Counted from the first letter of the stretch, positions 35,911 to 48,300 are shown. The stretch: 64,000 nt of DNA from Lactiplantibacillus nangangensis (GCF_005405065.1 NZ_BJDI01000015.1:16824-80823), one strand, 5' to 3'. Translations and numbers: made by a program. The notes: generated by a model not told the origin, from the sequence alone.

Positions 35911-37248
35911 TTAGTTATTGTCTTCGTTTAAACCGACGGCTTCTTCATCGACAGTTTTCTCGACGGCATGACGATTAAATAGTAGATTTAAGCCAACAGC
36001 CGCTAAACTGCCGACAACGACCCCGTTGCCTAACATGATTTGTAAGGAATTAGGCAAGAATTGGAAAATGTTGGTTCTAACTGTGACGCCGAGGCCTAAG
36101 CCGATTGAGACGGCCGCCACTAACAAATTGTTGTTATTACGGAAATCCACTTGCGCGAGCATTCGAATGCCTTGAATGCCGACAATCCCGAACATCACGA
36201 CCATAGCACCGCCTAATACAGGATCAGGAATAACGGTTGCCAAGGCGCCAATTTTTGGCAATAGTCCCAGAATAACTAAGAAAGCTGCCGAGAAGTAGAT
36301 GGGTTTCCGCGTTTTAACACCGGAGAGTTGCAGGACGCCGACGTTTTCCGAGAAGGTGGAGTAAGGGAACGTGTTAAACAAACCACCTAAAATAACGGCG
36401 ATGCCTTCTGAGCGATACCCACGCTTCAGGTCATCACTTTCAATCTTACGACCAGTAATATCACCAAGCGCGAAGAACACGCCGGTCGACTCAACCATGG
36501 TCGTTAGCGAGACGAGAATCATCGTCAAGATGGAAGACCATTCAAACTTGGGCGTGCCAAAGTAGAAAAGGGTTGGCAGATGGAACCAGCTGGCTTCGGC
36601 CACTGGTTTTAGTGACACCATGCCGAACATGCCAGCTAGGAGCGTCCCAGCTAAAATACCAACCAGGATTGCGACGGATTTCATGAAGCCTTTGGCAAAG
36701 ACACTGATTAATAAAATAATGGCAATTGTGAGAAAGCCGATCCCTAAAGCAGGGAGATTACCGAAGTTTTTAGCCGTGGCATCACCACCGCCTAAGTTTT
36801 CGAAAGCGACTGGAATCAAAGTGAACCCGATAATTGTGATCAATGACCCCGTTACAACGGGTGGGAAGAGCCGCTTGATTTTAGAAAATAGCCCAGCAAT
36901 CAAAAAAATAAAGACGCCGGCGCCAATAATTGACCCGTACATTGTGCCCAAGCCGTATGTTTGCCCAATCTGAATCAGCGGGTTAACGGCCTGCACCGCG
37001 CAACCTAAGACTACCGGTAAGCCGATCCCCGTCATGGGAGTGCGCTTTAATTGTAAGAATGTCGCAATCCCACACATGAAAATATCGATTGACACTAAGT
37101 AAGTCATTTGTTCGGTACTGAAATGCAAAGCGGCGCCAATGAGTAATGGCACCAGCACGTCACCTGAGTACATCGCTAACAAATGTTGAAAGCCTAAAAT
37201 TGCAGCTTTGAAGTTGGAAATTTTAGGCGTTGTCACTGCTTCTTTCAA
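35911..37248 (-). CDS. pbuX: Xanthine permease
   Basis: The 445-aa NCS2 transporter has about 14 helices. FQHLLAMYSGDVLVPLLIG at the start, TTMVESTGVFFALGD and NTFPYSTFSENVGVLQLSGV in the middle mark the xanthine/uric acid branch. It imports purine bases with protons. A guanine-class purine riboswitch stands upstream, as for xpt-pbuX in Bacillus. GGGAGAG precedes the ATG. A PucR regulator gene follows upstream on the same strand. Confidence 0.9.
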   Translation of the reverse strand: MKEAVTTPKISNFKAAILGFQHLLAMYSGDVLVPLLIGAALHFSTEQMTYLVSIDIFMCGIATFLQLKRTPMTGIGLPVVLGCAVQAVNPLIQIGQTYGLGTMYGSIIGAGVFIFLIAGLFSKIKRLFPPVVTGSLITIIGFTLIPVAFENLGGGDATAKNFGNLPALGIGFLTIAIILLISVFAKGFMKSVAILVGILAGTLLAGMFGMVSLKPVAEASWFHLPTLFYFGTPKFEWSSILTMILVSLTTMVESTGVFFALGDITGRKIESDDLKRGYRSEGIAVILGGLFNTFPYSTFSENVGVLQLSGVKTRKPIYFSAAFLVILGLLPKIGALATVIPDPVLGGAMVVMFGIVGIQGIRMLAQVDFRNNNNLLVAAVSIGLGLGVTVRTNIFQFLPNSLQIMLGNGVVVGSLAAVGLNLLFNRHAVEKTVDEEAVGLNEDNN

Positions 37249-37280
37249 AAAAATCTCTCCCTCAATTGTGAAAAATTGCC

Positions 37281-37385
37281 TAAAAAAGAGGACACCCCGG
37301 CAAACGGGATGTCCTCGTCTGCTTATAGTCCAGCGTTTACGGCGCTGGGTAGAAACTCGTCATCCATATCATGACATTATATAGG
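37281..37385 (-). promoter_or_regulatory. Purine riboswitch (guanine class) with terminator
   Basis: On the minus strand the aptamer contains GATATGG, GAGTTTCTACC and CCGTAAACG followed by GGACTATA, the purine-aptamer core; C in GACTATA marks guanine/xanthine-type specificity. A 12-bp terminator stem (37288-37299 with 37305-37316) with a T run follows. Ligand binding should stop pbuX transcription. Confidence 0.92.
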
Positions 37386-37503
37386 CAATAGCTCGTATTT
37401 GAATGGGACAATCTTAACATAGATGAAAACCGAAGACAATCAGAATCGAACAAATTAATGTTCGGAAAATCGTGATAATCTTAAAAAACAAAAATGTAAA
37501 CGT

Positions 37504-39093
37504 TCACTTTTGTTTGAGTTGATTATGCCAAAGTAGCACGGCCATCTCGAGTGTTTGGGTCTGTTCAGGATCGTCCAAATTTAAGGTCAACATCTTCTCG
37601 ATTTTTTTCAGTCGATAAATGACGGTATTACGGTGGATTGACAAATGACCAGCCACTTCGGCGATATTTTGATGATAGTAAAAGTAACCATAGAGCGTAT
37701 TTAGTAAGTTTAATTGTTCGTTGGCGCTAACGCCACCAACTAGGCCACCTAAAACACGTTCGACGAAAGACTTGGCTTCATTTTCAGGAATCAATGAGAT
37801 CAGTTCTTTGACGTACTTTGGCCGATAAATCGTGACCGCATGGGGGCTGTTCTGACTTAGGGCTAAGGCTTCGGCAGCTTCATTGTAAATTGTCGCGAGT
37901 TCAGTTAAAGGTAACGTTGAGTAGCTGTAACCCGCAATTAGCCGTGCTTGTTTATCGAGCTTGGGCTGAATGAAATCGACTAAAGCTTTTAAAAAGTGTT
38001 GGGCATTTTGTTTGTCATTGATGAGAAGTACGAGCTGCTGCTTCAGTGAAAACGCAATGACGGGTGTCTGATATTCCTTAATAAACCACAGTGTCAACTG
38101 TTGGACTTGTTCCAGCAAATGGTTACTGAGTAAGGTTTGATGATTATTGGTCACTAAAATTGCGGCGCAGTGAAATTTCGTGCTCGGTTCGATCTGTCGC
38201 GCTTTGAGGGTCTTGTTGACGAGTTCGTTGGAAATCCCGCCATCCATCACGTTGAGGTAGAACCCACTCTGGTTGCGAAAGGCTGATTCGTTGAGCATAT
38301 CGACCCGGCTGTTCACGAAACTTAAGGTATTGATGACGACTTGAGTCAGCATCTGATCGGTCGAGTTGCCGGCATCAAGATTGAGTACGCCGACAAAGGC
38401 TTTATTTTCCTTATAAGCCGAAAATAGTGGAATAATCGTGAGCGCTTCGCCATGGGTCGTTAAATTCAGGCGTGTATGTAGATTGAAATAATCGATTTTA
38501 GTTTGGTTACGCAAGTAGTCCGTGAGGCTATCACGTGTCATTGGCAAATTCTGTGAGGCGCTGACCACGCGAAAATGGCTATCCATCAAAAACAATGGAT
38601 GGTTGATGAGTTCGCTACATTTATTAAGCACGGTCGCATGCGAGGGGTCCTTTAATAAGAAATCAGCGAGCGTTTGGTTAACCTGCACAATGCGACTTAA
38701 TTCATCAGTCTGCGACTTTAAAATGATCGTCAACATTTTGCGCATGGTTTCGGAAATCAGTTCGTCAGCTGGTGTCACAATAATAGGAAAGTTGAGTTCA
38801 TTTGCCAGCTCTAAAACGGCTTTCGGCATGTGGTCTAAATAGCGTTGATCCTTGACTCCAAGCCCGGCACAATTGGCCTCTTGCATGGCAGTGATGAGAG
38901 CGGTTGGGTCCGTCGTGGTATTAATAAAAGGGTAGCCATTGGTGATCAGAAATTGGTGGGCTTTCAAATAATCCGCGATATCTGGTGATTCAATCATCCC
39001 AATATTATTAATTTCCCGATCAAGACCGCGTTCACCCGCGATTACCCGCATCTGACGCATTGATGGCGTATTTAATAATGTCTGTAAACGCAT
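37504..39093 (-). CDS. PucR-family transcriptional regulator
   Basis: The 529-aa protein has the PucR N-terminal domain (residues 1-125: GERGLDREINNIGMIESPD), a middle GGDEF/GAF-like region, and a C-terminal PucR helix-turn-helix (SIHRNTVIYRLKKIEKML). Family members control purine catabolism and transport. It lies upstream of two purine permease genes on the same strand, so it may regulate them. Start ATG 39093 follows AAGGGGG. Confidence 0.85.
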   Translation of the reverse strand: MRLQTLLNTPSMRQMRVIAGERGLDREINNIGMIESPDIADYLKAHQFLITNGYPFINTTTDPTALITAMQEANCAGLGVKDQRYLDHMPKAVLELANELNFPIIVTPADELISETMRKMLTIILKSQTDELSRIVQVNQTLADFLLKDPSHATVLNKCSELINHPLFLMDSHFRVVSASQNLPMTRDSLTDYLRNQTKIDYFNLHTRLNLTTHGEALTIIPLFSAYKENKAFVGVLNLDAGNSTDQMLTQVVINTLSFVNSRVDMLNESAFRNQSGFYLNVMDGGISNELVNKTLKARQIEPSTKFHCAAILVTNNHQTLLSNHLLEQVQQLTLWFIKEYQTPVIAFSLKQQLVLLINDKQNAQHFLKALVDFIQPKLDKQARLIAGYSYSTLPLTELATIYNEAAEALALSQNSPHAVTIYRPKYVKELISLIPENEAKSFVERVLGGLVGGVSANEQLNLLNTLYGYFYYHQNIAEVAGHLSIHRNTVIYRLKKIEKMLTLNLDDPEQTQTLEMAVLLWHNQLKQK

Positions 39094-39296
39094 GGCACAT
39101 CCCCCTTAAAATTAGTTATCCTTCACAAGTAGTATACCGATAATTTGGCAGTTTGACTATAATTAAATGAGAAAAAGGTTAAAACAGTATTAATCAGGGA
39201 GCTGAATTACTTATTAACTAAAGAATGAAAGTTGAAAACTGCTAATCTATCCCCACTATGATCCCTAATCAGGTTATGAAAGATAGGTGATAATTG

Positions 39297-39500
39297 TCGC
39301 TTCCGGTTGTTGTTGATAGCATGCGGCCGAGGGACCGGGTTAAGCCTGAGAAGCGTCTTAATCCTCGCCCGAAAGCTTTGCACAAACCGCAAATCTCCCG
39401 GCCGGTCCGTGGTGTAAGACCGGAAAGGCGCCGGTCAAACGCCACCCACACGGCCGATGCCATCAACAACAACCTACAGCTAATCAACTGCTTCGAATAA
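39297..39500 (+). repeat. Large structured intergenic element, copy 3
   Basis: The copy has a 13-bp closing stem (39305-39317 with 39462-39474), an inner CGGCCG stem, a GGTTAAG/CTTAATCC hairpin (39338-39344 with 39357-39364) that differs from the other copies but pairs, and the conserved GGTCCGTGGTGTAAGACC hairpin. It lies in the 680-nt gap between the PucR and S41 genes. Open frames across it are not supported. Confidence 0.75.
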
Positions 39501-39576
39501 TTAGTCAATTATTTAGATTTAGCGGCATCAGTCAGAATTGGCATGCTATGTTAGCAAGGCTAGCATGGCGTGGCGT

Positions 39577-39640
39577 TGAGGCGCAAAAGCCGCCAACCTA
39601 ACGCAACCTTCACGACCGATGTCATCAGTGACAACCTCCG
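39577..39640 (+). repeat. Fragment of the large structured element (3' part)
   Basis: The sequence from GCGCAAAAGCCGCC to GACAACCTCC matches the last third of the copy at 7205 (CACGACCGAT, CATCAGTG, CAACCTCC). The matching 5' arm is missing, so the outer stems cannot form. Confidence 0.65.
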
Positions 39641-39702
39641 ACCAGGTCTCACTTTGAATACTGAATAAGGTTTGATTGAAAGAAAATTAATGTTGCAATC
39701 AA

Positions 39703-39754
39703 AAATGGCACTCACTGTTACCGAATGTTCCGGTTTAAGCGGTGATTGCCATTT
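39703..39754 (-). terminator. Terminator after the S41 lipoprotein gene
   Basis: AAATGGCA (39703-39710) pairs with 39747-39754, extended by TCAC/GTGA; on the minus strand a T run follows. Confidence 0.65.
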
Positions 39755-39769
39755 GGAGTGACTTATCAG

Positions 39770-40759
39770 TTACTGAACGAGGTGTTGGAGTTCCTCGACG
39801 AATTCTGGGTCAAGGCGTTGGTTGTTTTTAATCTTTTGAGTAAATGACGGAATTGGTTCATACAAACTGGCAATATCTGGTTTGATGGAATCATTATTAA
39901 AGTGTTTTTGACCATGCAGCGCCGTTGGACTGATAATGGTTCCGTCGGTAATGTTAGCAACTTCAGCTTGATGCTTCAGTTTGATGGTTCGGTTGGTAGT
40001 CGTGTAACCGCCAGTCGGATAGCCGATAATGGTCGTTTTTGGATTCTGCTTTAAGGCCATTACGGTAAATTCGGCGGCACTCACAGTTTGAAAGTTGGTT
40101 ATCAGATAGATTTTTGAAGCAGCTGGGTGACTGACTGTCGGCAATTTGGTTGTTGCATGATAGCGTGAGTCAGTAATGGTTTTATCAGTTTTAATAAAGT
40201 TATATTTGGTACCAGTTTTTGAGACTTCTGTATATAAAGTTCCGTTGGGGAGCAATGCGCTGACACCGGCAATCATGGCACTCGCATCACCGCCACGATT
40301 GTTTGCAAAATTAAGGATCAGGGTTCGATCATGAGCGTGAACGCTAATTTGATGGGCCAGTCGTTGACTGTACCGTTTTGTGGCTTTGGCATCAGTTGAG
40401 TAAAAAGTTGGCACGTTAATTACCGTTAGTTGACCATACTGGGTGGCCGTTGGATAAGTTACATGGTTATATGATTTGAAAGACGGTAGCGCTGATGAGT
40501 GCTTATTACCTGCATAGACACTGTTATCCAATTCTTTGATATTATGAATTTTTCTGCCGTGATCAGTGTTTGACAAAACGGTTTGCCATTTCTGTTTGTC
40601 TTGGATGATGCCGTTTTTGGACATATAGGCAATGGCTTCTTGATAACTATAAGTTTTTTCAGATTTAGTCTTTTGGGCACAACCACTGACTAATAATGTC
40701 GTGGCTAAGCAGAGTATTACTAGTCGACAGATTTTAGTGGAATTAGGTGTATTTTTCAT
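39770..40759 (-). CDS. S41-family peptidase lipoprotein
   Basis: The product (329 aa from ATG 40759; 333 from 40771) begins with a lipoprotein signal: a hydrophobic stretch and the lipobox LVSGC. The C-terminal half is an S41/tail-specific protease domain: LILNFANNRGGDASAM, then TVSAAEFTVMA with the likely catalytic serine, then GYPTGGYT. No PDZ domain is evident. It should be membrane-anchored outside the cell; its substrate is unknown. Monocistronic. Confidence 0.82.
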   Translation of the reverse strand: MKNTPNSTKICRLVILCLATTLLVSGCAQKTKSEKTYSYQEAIAYMSKNGIIQDKQKWQTVLSNTDHGRKIHNIKELDNSVYAGNKHSSALPSFKSYNHVTYPTATQYGQLTVINVPTFYSTDAKATKRYSQRLAHQISVHAHDRTLILNFANNRGGDASAMIAGVSALLPNGTLYTEVSKTGTKYNFIKTDKTITDSRYHATTKLPTVSHPAASKIYLITNFQTVSAAEFTVMALKQNPKTTIIGYPTGGYTTTNRTIKLKHQAEVANITDGTIISPTALHGQKHFNNDSIKPDIASLYEPIPSFTQKIKNNQRLDPEFVEELQHLVQ

Positions 40760-40968
40760 GATACCGGTCATCTTCTTTTTAGCAACCGCTTACAAAAAAG
40801 CTAATGCTGCAGATTTGGGTGATTAGTTAACTTTAGTTTAGCAAATTAAACTAATAGAAGATAGGTCAGTTTATAGACGCTTAATATTAGAAAATTAAAT
40901 ATATTACTGGTGGCTATGAACGGGTATAATTTAATAAAAAGGTCGGTCTTAATTTTGGAGGGGATAAA

Positions 40969-41073
40969 ATGCATGATGATGATAATTTACTGACAATGAT
41001 TCTGCAATTATTTATTTTAATTCCAGCAAGTGCATTTGTAATTATGTTAATTGTTGGGATATTCATGTTTTAA
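40969..41073 (+). CDS. 34-aa single-helix membrane peptide
   Basis: GGAGGGG precedes an ATG frame of 34 codons: an acidic start (HDDDN) then one hydrophobic helix to the end. TATAAT at 40925-40930 may be the -10 box. A small inverted repeat (41074-41081 with 41089-41096) follows. Good translation signals but no known family. Confidence 0.5.
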   Translation: MHDDDNLLTMILQLFILIPASAFVIMLIVGIFMF

Positions 41074-41111
41074 GGCAATTACAGCCGATAATTGCCTTGA
41101 TGGATTTATCC

Positions 41112-41140
41112 TTGACAGTCAGGCTGCATTTGGTTACACT
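41112..41140 (+). promoter_or_regulatory. Promoter of the pyrimidine operon
   Basis: Perfect TTGACA (41112-41117), a 17-nt spacer and TACACT (41135-41140). Confidence 0.85.
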
Positions 41141-41168
41141 TATTTCAATTAAACAGCACCTTTAAATT

Positions 41169-41830
<662 letters not shown>

Positions 41831-41856
41831 TAAATTTGAATAATTAACCATTTAAT

Positions 41857-41957
41857 TGTTTCCAGAGAGGAACAGAACGGTTTGACCATGCGTGGTCACT
41901 TAATCGGAGTCTAGCCTCTTTGCAAACATTTTTTGCACGGTGGTTAGACTTTTTTTA
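41857..41957 (+). promoter_or_regulatory. PyrR attenuator 2 (pyrR-pyrB)
   Basis: TTTCCAGAGAGGAAC near 41859 fits a PyrR-binding loop. The terminator stem GTCTAGCC/GGTTAGAC (41909-41916 with 41942-41949) ends in eight T. It gives a second control point before pyrB. Confidence 0.85.
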
Positions 41958-41979
41958 AAACCTAAGGAGACGCGAAACG

Positions 41980-42936
41980 ATGCAAGCAACAAATTATATT
42001 GTGAGTGTGGATCAATTTTCAAATGCGGATGTCTTACACTTTATTAAGTTAGCGCAGGCTTTCAAACACGGCTTGACGGTCAACTTGAAACGACCGGCGT
42101 TTGCAATGAATCTATTTTTCGAAAACAGTACGCGAACCCATACCAGCTTTGAAATGGCGGAACGTCGCTTGGGCATGCAAGTGATTCCGTTTGACCCGAA
42201 GACGAGTTCGGTGACGAAGGGTGAAAGCTTACTGGACACCTTACGGACGATTCAAGCGATTGGCGTTGACCTCGCAGTCGTTCGACATCCACAAGATGCG
42301 TACTATCAACCGTTGCTAGATGCCGACTTACCAATGAGCTTGATTAATGCGGGCGATGGCAGTGGGCAACATCCGTCACAGTCGCTACTAGATATGTTGA
42401 CGATCTGCGAAGAATTCGGTCACTTTGACGGGCTCAAGGTTGCGATTGTTGGTGATCTTCAACATTCACGGGTTGCGCGGTCGAACATGGTACTGCTCAA
42501 TCAGCTCGGTGCCAAGGTCTATTTCAGCGGTCCCGCGACTTGGTTCAATGATGATTTCGGTCAATATGGCGAGTATCTGCCAATTGATGACCTCGTCAGT
42601 CAAGTGGATGTCATGATGCTTTTACGGGTTCAACATGAACGGCTGACGCAAACAAATAATGAAGCTTTTGATGCCACCACTTATCATCAACGTTATGGGC
42701 TGACGCTTGCTCGGGCCGCAAAATTACCCGCGCAAGCGATCATTATGCATCCCGCACCGGTTAATCGCGGGGTCGAGATTGCCAGTGATTTAGTCGAATC
42801 GCCACAATCACGAATTTTTCAACAAATGACAAATGGGATGTACATGCGGATGGCCATGGTGTCACACATTTTAGTTCAACGCGGATTACTAGACGCTAAA
42901 ACATTGGAGGACGCAGCAAATGGCAACTTTGATTAA
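41980..42936 (+). CDS. pyrB: Aspartate carbamoyltransferase catalytic subunit
   Basis: The 318-aa enzyme joins carbamoyl phosphate and aspartate. FFENSTRTHTSFE binds carbamoyl phosphate, NAGDGSGQHPSQ and HPAPVNRGVEI bind the second substrate. No regulatory PyrI is present, as in Gram-positives. AAGGAG precedes the ATG. It overlaps pyrC by 17 nt. Confidence 0.95.
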   Translation: MQATNYIVSVDQFSNADVLHFIKLAQAFKHGLTVNLKRPAFAMNLFFENSTRTHTSFEMAERRLGMQVIPFDPKTSSVTKGESLLDTLRTIQAIGVDLAVVRHPQDAYYQPLLDADLPMSLINAGDGSGQHPSQSLLDMLTICEEFGHFDGLKVAIVGDLQHSRVARSNMVLLNQLGAKVYFSGPATWFNDDFGQYGEYLPIDDLVSQVDVMMLLRVQHERLTQTNNEAFDATTYHQRYGLTLARAAKLPAQAIIMHPAPVNRGVEIASDLVESPQSRIFQQMTNGMYMRMAMVSHILVQRGLLDAKTLEDAANGNFD

Positions 42937-44212
42937 GAACGCCAAAATTTTAGAAGCTGAACAACTAACGACCCAAGACATTTTAATTGAAAACGGGTTG
43001 ATCAAAGCGATTGGGCACGACTTGAACCAACAATATGGGCCCGCTGACCATGTGATTTGTGCCGCGGACCGCTTTGTCACTCCCGGTTTGGTCGATGTGC
43101 ACGTGCATTTACGTGACCCTGGACTGACGGAAAAGGAAACCATTGAAACTGGGACGATGGCGGCGGCGCACGGTGGTTTTACGACAATTGGCGCCATGCC
43201 AAATGTTGACCCCGTACCAGATACCCCAGCCAAAATTGCCTTGATGGTCGCTGAAAATCAGACCAAAGCACATGTGCACGTTGAACAATATGCCAGCATC
43301 ACGACGGACCGCACGGGTGATGAACTCGTTGACTTCGATGGCGTGAAAAAAGCTGGGGCCTTTGCTGTCAGCAACGATGGCTCAGGTGTGCAAACGGCGG
43401 GCACGATGTATCAAGCGATGTGTGGCGCAGCCGAGGCCGGACTCACGTTGGCAGCGCATGTCGAAGATGATTCGCTGACAATGGGTGGCGTCATGAACGC
43501 TGGTCCCGTCGCTGACAAGCTTGGGTTACCCGGTATCATGGGAATTTCCGAATCGTCGCAAATTGCCCGTGACGTGCTACTGGCTGAAGCGAGTGGTGTT
43601 CATTACCATGTTTGCCACGTTTCGACGGCGGAAAGTGTCCGCGTGATTCGCGATGCTAAGCGGGCCGGCATCAACGTGACTTGCGAAGTGTCACCGCACC
43701 ATTTACTCCTGACGGATGCAGACATTACGATGGATAATCCAATGTTGAAGATGAATCCACCATTGCGCTCGCCGAAAGACCGCGCGGCGTTGATTGCGGG
43801 CTTGCTGGATGGCACGATCGATATGATTGCGACCGATCATGCACCCCATACGGATGCCCAAAAGCAAGGCTCGATGAAGACTGCGGCGTTTGGCATTACT
43901 GGGTTAGAAACGGCTTTTGCCACGCTTTACACGGCACTGGTTAAAACTAAGTTGCTCACGTTAGGTCAACTGGTTGATTTGATGAGTACGAAGCCAGCGC
44001 AACTCTTCGGCTTAACACACGCTGGGCGATTGGCGCCAGGCCAACCCGCGGATTTAGCCATTATCGATTTAGCACATGAATACGAAATTAAGGCCGACGA
44101 GATGGTTTCGAAAGGCCACAACTCACCGTTTATTGGCTGGCACGTTTACGGTAACGTTTTGATGACGTTAGTGGATGGCCAAGTGGTTTATGGAAAGGAC
44201 CAGCAAGCATGA
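42920..44212 (+). CDS. pyrC: Dihydroorotase
   Basis: The 430-aa class I amidohydrolase makes dihydroorotate. [10 protein letters not shown] supplies two zinc histidines; [15 protein letters not shown] and ATDHAPH give further metal and catalytic residues. TTGGAGG precedes ATG 42920. The end overlaps carA as ATGA. Confidence 0.95.
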   Translation: MATLIKNAKILEAEQLTTQDILIENGLIKAIGHDLNQQYGPADHVICAADRFVTPGLVDVHVHLRDPGLTEKETIETGTMAAAHGGFTTIGAMPNVDPVPDTPAKIALMVAENQTKAHVHVEQYASITTDRTGDELVDFDGVKKAGAFAVSNDGSGVQTAGTMYQAMCGAAEAGLTLAAHVEDDSLTMGGVMNAGPVADKLGLPGIMGISESSQIARDVLLAEASGVHYHVCHVSTAESVRVIRDAKRAGINVTCEVSPHHLLLTDADITMDNPMLKMNPPLRSPKDRAALIAGLLDGTIDMIATDHAPHTDAQKQGSMKTAAFGITGLETAFATLYTALVKTKLLTLGQLVDLMSTKPAQLFGLTHAGRLAPGQPADLAIIDLAHEYEIKADEMVSKGHNSPFIGWHVYGNVLMTLVDGQVVYGKDQQA

Positions 44213-45303
44213 AACGATATTTAGTCTTAGCGGACGGCACCGTCTATCCGGGAACTGGCTTTGGCGCCACCACCGGTACTGTCGGCGAACTCGTCTTTAA
44301 CACCGGCATGAGCGGCTATCAAGAGTCAATCACCGATCAATCTTATAACGGCGAAATCCTCATGTTTACTTATCCCTTGATTGGGAATTATGGCATCAAT
44401 CGTGACGATCACGAATCGATCAAGCCAAGCTGTAAAGGGGTGGTGGTCCATGAATTGGCCCGTCGCGCTAGCAATTGGCGCAGCGAAATGTCTTTAGATG
44501 ACTACTTAAGATTAAATGATATTCCCGGAATTGCCGATATTGATACCCGGGCGGTCACGAAACATATCCGTGAAAAGGGCGCGATGAAAGCGACTATCGT
44601 GGATGAACTGACCCATGAGACGGTACCACAATTAAAGGCCACGGTTTTGAATTCGGCGGTGGTTGCCGAAAGTTCGACCAATAATGCGTATCCGAATCCA
44701 GCGACTGGTCCGAATGTCGTGGTCGTTGACTTTGGGCTGAAACACTCGATCCTGCGTGAATTAGCCAAACGCCACTGCAACTTAACGGTGTTGCCATATA
44801 ACACGACAGCTGGTGAAATTCTAGAACTCAATCCAGATGGGGTGATGTTAACGAATGGCCCTGGCGACCCGAAAGATGTGCCGGGGGCTCAAGCGATGAT
44901 CCGTGAAGTCGAAAAACAAGTACCGTTATTCGGAATTTGTTTAGGCCATCAGCTCTTTTGTTTAGCAAATGGCGCGGACACATTCAAGATGAAGTTTGGC
45001 CATCGGGGCTTCAACCATCCGGTGCGCGAAATTGCGACGGGGCGGATTGACTTCACTTCACAAAACCATGGTTACGCAGTCGACCGCGACTCGCTGGCTA
45101 AAACCGATTTAATGATTACCCATGAAGAAATTAATGACGGCACGGTTGAAGGTGTCCGTCATCGTAACTATCCAGCGTTCTCCGTTCAGTATCATCCGGA
45201 TGCTGCGCCGGGTCCACACGATGCAGATCATATTTTTGATGAATTTATTGATTTAATGGCGGCCCACCAAGCGGCCCGGAAAGGAAGCAATTTCAATGCC
45301 TAA
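44209..45303 (+). CDS. carA: Carbamoyl-phosphate synthase small subunit
   Basis: The 364-aa glutaminase subunit has the N-terminal domain ([17 protein letters not shown]) and a class I amidotransferase domain with [10 protein letters not shown] (nucleophile Cys) and the late His-Pro-Asp site [11 protein letters not shown]. It delivers ammonia to carB. Position inside the pyr operon marks it as the pyrimidine-controlled enzyme (pyrAa). Overlaps carB by 8 nt. Confidence 0.95.
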   Translation: MKRYLVLADGTVYPGTGFGATTGTVGELVFNTGMSGYQESITDQSYNGEILMFTYPLIGNYGINRDDHESIKPSCKGVVVHELARRASNWRSEMSLDDYLRLNDIPGIADIDTRAVTKHIREKGAMKATIVDELTHETVPQLKATVLNSAVVAESSTNNAYPNPATGPNVVVVDFGLKHSILRELAKRHCNLTVLPYNTTAGEILELNPDGVMLTNGPGDPKDVPGAQAMIREVEKQVPLFGICLGHQLFCLANGADTFKMKFGHRGFNHPVREIATGRIDFTSQNHGYAVDRDSLAKTDLMITHEEINDGTVEGVRHRNYPAFSVQYHPDAAPGPHDADHIFDEFIDLMAAHQAARKGSNFNA

Positions 45304-48300
45304 ACGCACAGATATCCATAAGATTATGGTGATTGGTTCTGGGCCAATCATCATTGGTCAAGCCGCTGAATTCGACTATTCTGGGACTCAAGCTTGTTTA
45401 GCCTTGAAAGAACTCGGCTACGAAGTTGTCTTGGTGAATTCCAATCCAGCCACGATTATGACCGACAAAGAAATTGCCGACCAAGTCTACTTGGAACCGA
45501 TCACGTTAGAATTTGTCTCACAAATTTTGCGCAAAGAGCATCCGGATGCCATTTTACCAACGTTGGGTGGGCAACAAGGGCTCAACATGGCGATGGAATT
45601 ATCCAAGTCGGGCATCTTGACAGAACTCAAGATTGAGTTACTCGGGACAAAATTGAGTGCCATTGACCAAGCGGAAGACCGGGAACAATTTAAAGAGTTA
45701 ATGGAAAAACTGAATGAACCCGTTCCCGCCTCAGGTATTGCCTATACCGTTGATGAAGCGGTCGACTTTGCCACCAAGACCGGTTATCCAGTCATTGTCC
45801 GGCCAGCCTTCACTATGGGCGGGACCGGTGGTGGGATTGCTGAAACTGAAGCCGAACTCCGGACCATCGCTGAAAATGGGCTCTCACTGTCACCGGTGAC
45901 CCAAGTGTTGATCGAACAAAGCATTGCCGGTTACAAAGAAATTGAATTTGAAGTGATGCGTGACGCCGCGGACAACGCGATGGTCGTCTGCAACATGGAA
46001 AACTTCGACCCAGTTGGCATTCATACTGGGGATTCGATCGTGTACGCGCCAGTGCAAACATTGGCTGACCGCGAAGTCCAGATGTTACGGGACGCGTCAC
46101 TAAAAATTATCCGCGCCTTGAAGATCGAAGGGGGCTGTAACGTTCAGTTGGCCTTAGATCCAAACAGTTTCAAGTATTACATTATTGAAGTGAATCCACG
46201 GGTCAGCCGGTCTTCAGCCTTGGCCTCCAAAGCGACTGGCTATCCAATCGCCAAGATGGCCGCTAAGATTGCGGTTGGACTCCATTTGGATGAGATCAAG
46301 AATCCGGTCACGGGAACGACTTACGCGGAATTTGAACCAGCTTTGGACTACGTGGTCTGCAAGATTCCGCGCTGGCCATTTGATAAGTTCACTCATGCTG
46401 ATCGCCGTTTAGGCACGCAAATGAAGGCGACCGGTGAAGTCATGGCGATTGGTCGTAATATTGAAGAAGCCACTTTAAAGGCGGTGCGGTCGCTCGAAAT
46501 TGGTGTGACGCATATTGATGAACCAGCCTTAGCGCAAGTGGATGACGATACCTTGAGCGATAAAATGATTCATGCGCAAGATGACCGGTTGTTCTATCTG
46601 GCAGAAGCGATTCGTCGTGGTTACACGATTGAAGAAATTGCGGAAATTACGAAGATCAACGTCTTCTTCTTGGATAAATTGTTGCACATTATCGAACTTG
46701 AACGGGCTTTAGCTGAACACATTGATGACTTAGACACGTTGACTACCGCGAAACGTAACGGATTTGCGGATCAAACGGTCGCTGAAATCTGGCATGAGAC
46801 AATCGATCAAGTGCGCCGGTTCCGCAAAGACCATCAATTAGTTCCCGTTTATAAAATGGTTGATACTTGTGCCGGCGAATTTGCCTCGACGACGCCATAT
46901 TATTACGGGACTTATGAGACTGAAAATGAAAGTTTGGTCACGAAGAAACCGTCCGTGCTAGTGCTAGGTTCCGGACCAATTCGGATTGGACAAGGGGTCG
47001 AATTTGACTATGCCACTGTGCATTCGGTCAAAGCGATTCAAAAGGCCGGCTATGAAGCCATTATTATGAATAGTAATCCCGAAACGGTTTCGACCGACTT
47101 CTCGATTTCTGACAAGCTGTATTTTGAACCGTTGACGATTGAAGATGTGATGAACGTTATCGATTTGGAACAACCAACGGGCGTTATTGTGCAATTTGGT
47201 GGGCAAACGGCGATCAATTTAGCCGCACCACTCGAAGCGCACGGCGTGAAGATTCTTGGAACCACGGTGACGGATGTGAACCGGGCCGAAGATCGCGATG
47301 AATTCGATAAGGTCATCAAGTCCTTGAAGATTCCACAACCCGCTGGCGATACGGCGAGTGATGAAGCAACGGCCATGACGATTGCTGACAAGATTGGTTA
47401 TCCAGTCTTAGTCCGGCCGAGTTATGTCTTAGGTGGTCGGGCGATGGAAATCGTTAAGAAACCGGCTGACCTTGACTATTACATGCACAATGCGGTCAAA
47501 GTTTCACATGACCATCCTGTTTTGATCGACAGTTATTTGGTCGGTAAAGAGTGTGAAGTGGATGCCATCTGTGACGGCAAGACCGTCTTGATTCCAGGAA
47601 TCATGGAACATATCGAACGCGCCGGAGTCCATTCTGGTGACTCGATGGCGGTCTATCCACCTCAATCGTTGTCAGCCGCGGTTCAACAACAAATCGTAAC
47701 CTATACGGAACAATTGGCGATCAGCTTAAATTGTATCGGGATGATGAATATTCAATTTGTCATTCATGAGGAACAAGTTTATGTGATCGAAGTCAATCCA
47801 CGGGCAAGTCGGACGGTGCCGTTCTTGAGCAAAGTGACCGGCATTCCGATGGCCCAAGTGGCGACGCGCGTCATCTTAGGTCAAACGTTGGCTAGTCAAG
47901 GGTATGAAGATGGCTTAGCGCCAACCGGCCATTTAGTCCACGTGAAAGCGCCGGTCTTCTCCTTCTCGAAATTGAACCGCGTAGATAGTTTGCTTGGACC
48001 AGAAATGAAGTCGACTGGTGAAGTGATGGGCAGTGACACGACGATGGCGAAGGCCTTGTATAAAGCCTTTGAAGCCGCTAAGTTGCATGTGCCAAATCAT
48101 GGCAATGTCTTGTTGACGGTTCGTGACGATGACAAACCAGAAGCCTTGAAGCTTGCACAACGGTTCCACGCATTAGGGTATCAATTGGTCGCCACAAGTG
48201 GGACAGCGAGTTATTTGACCAATCATCAATTACCAGTTCGGGTGGTTGATAAGATTGCGACTGGCGAAAACGACTTATTGTCGCAAATGGAAGCTGGTCA

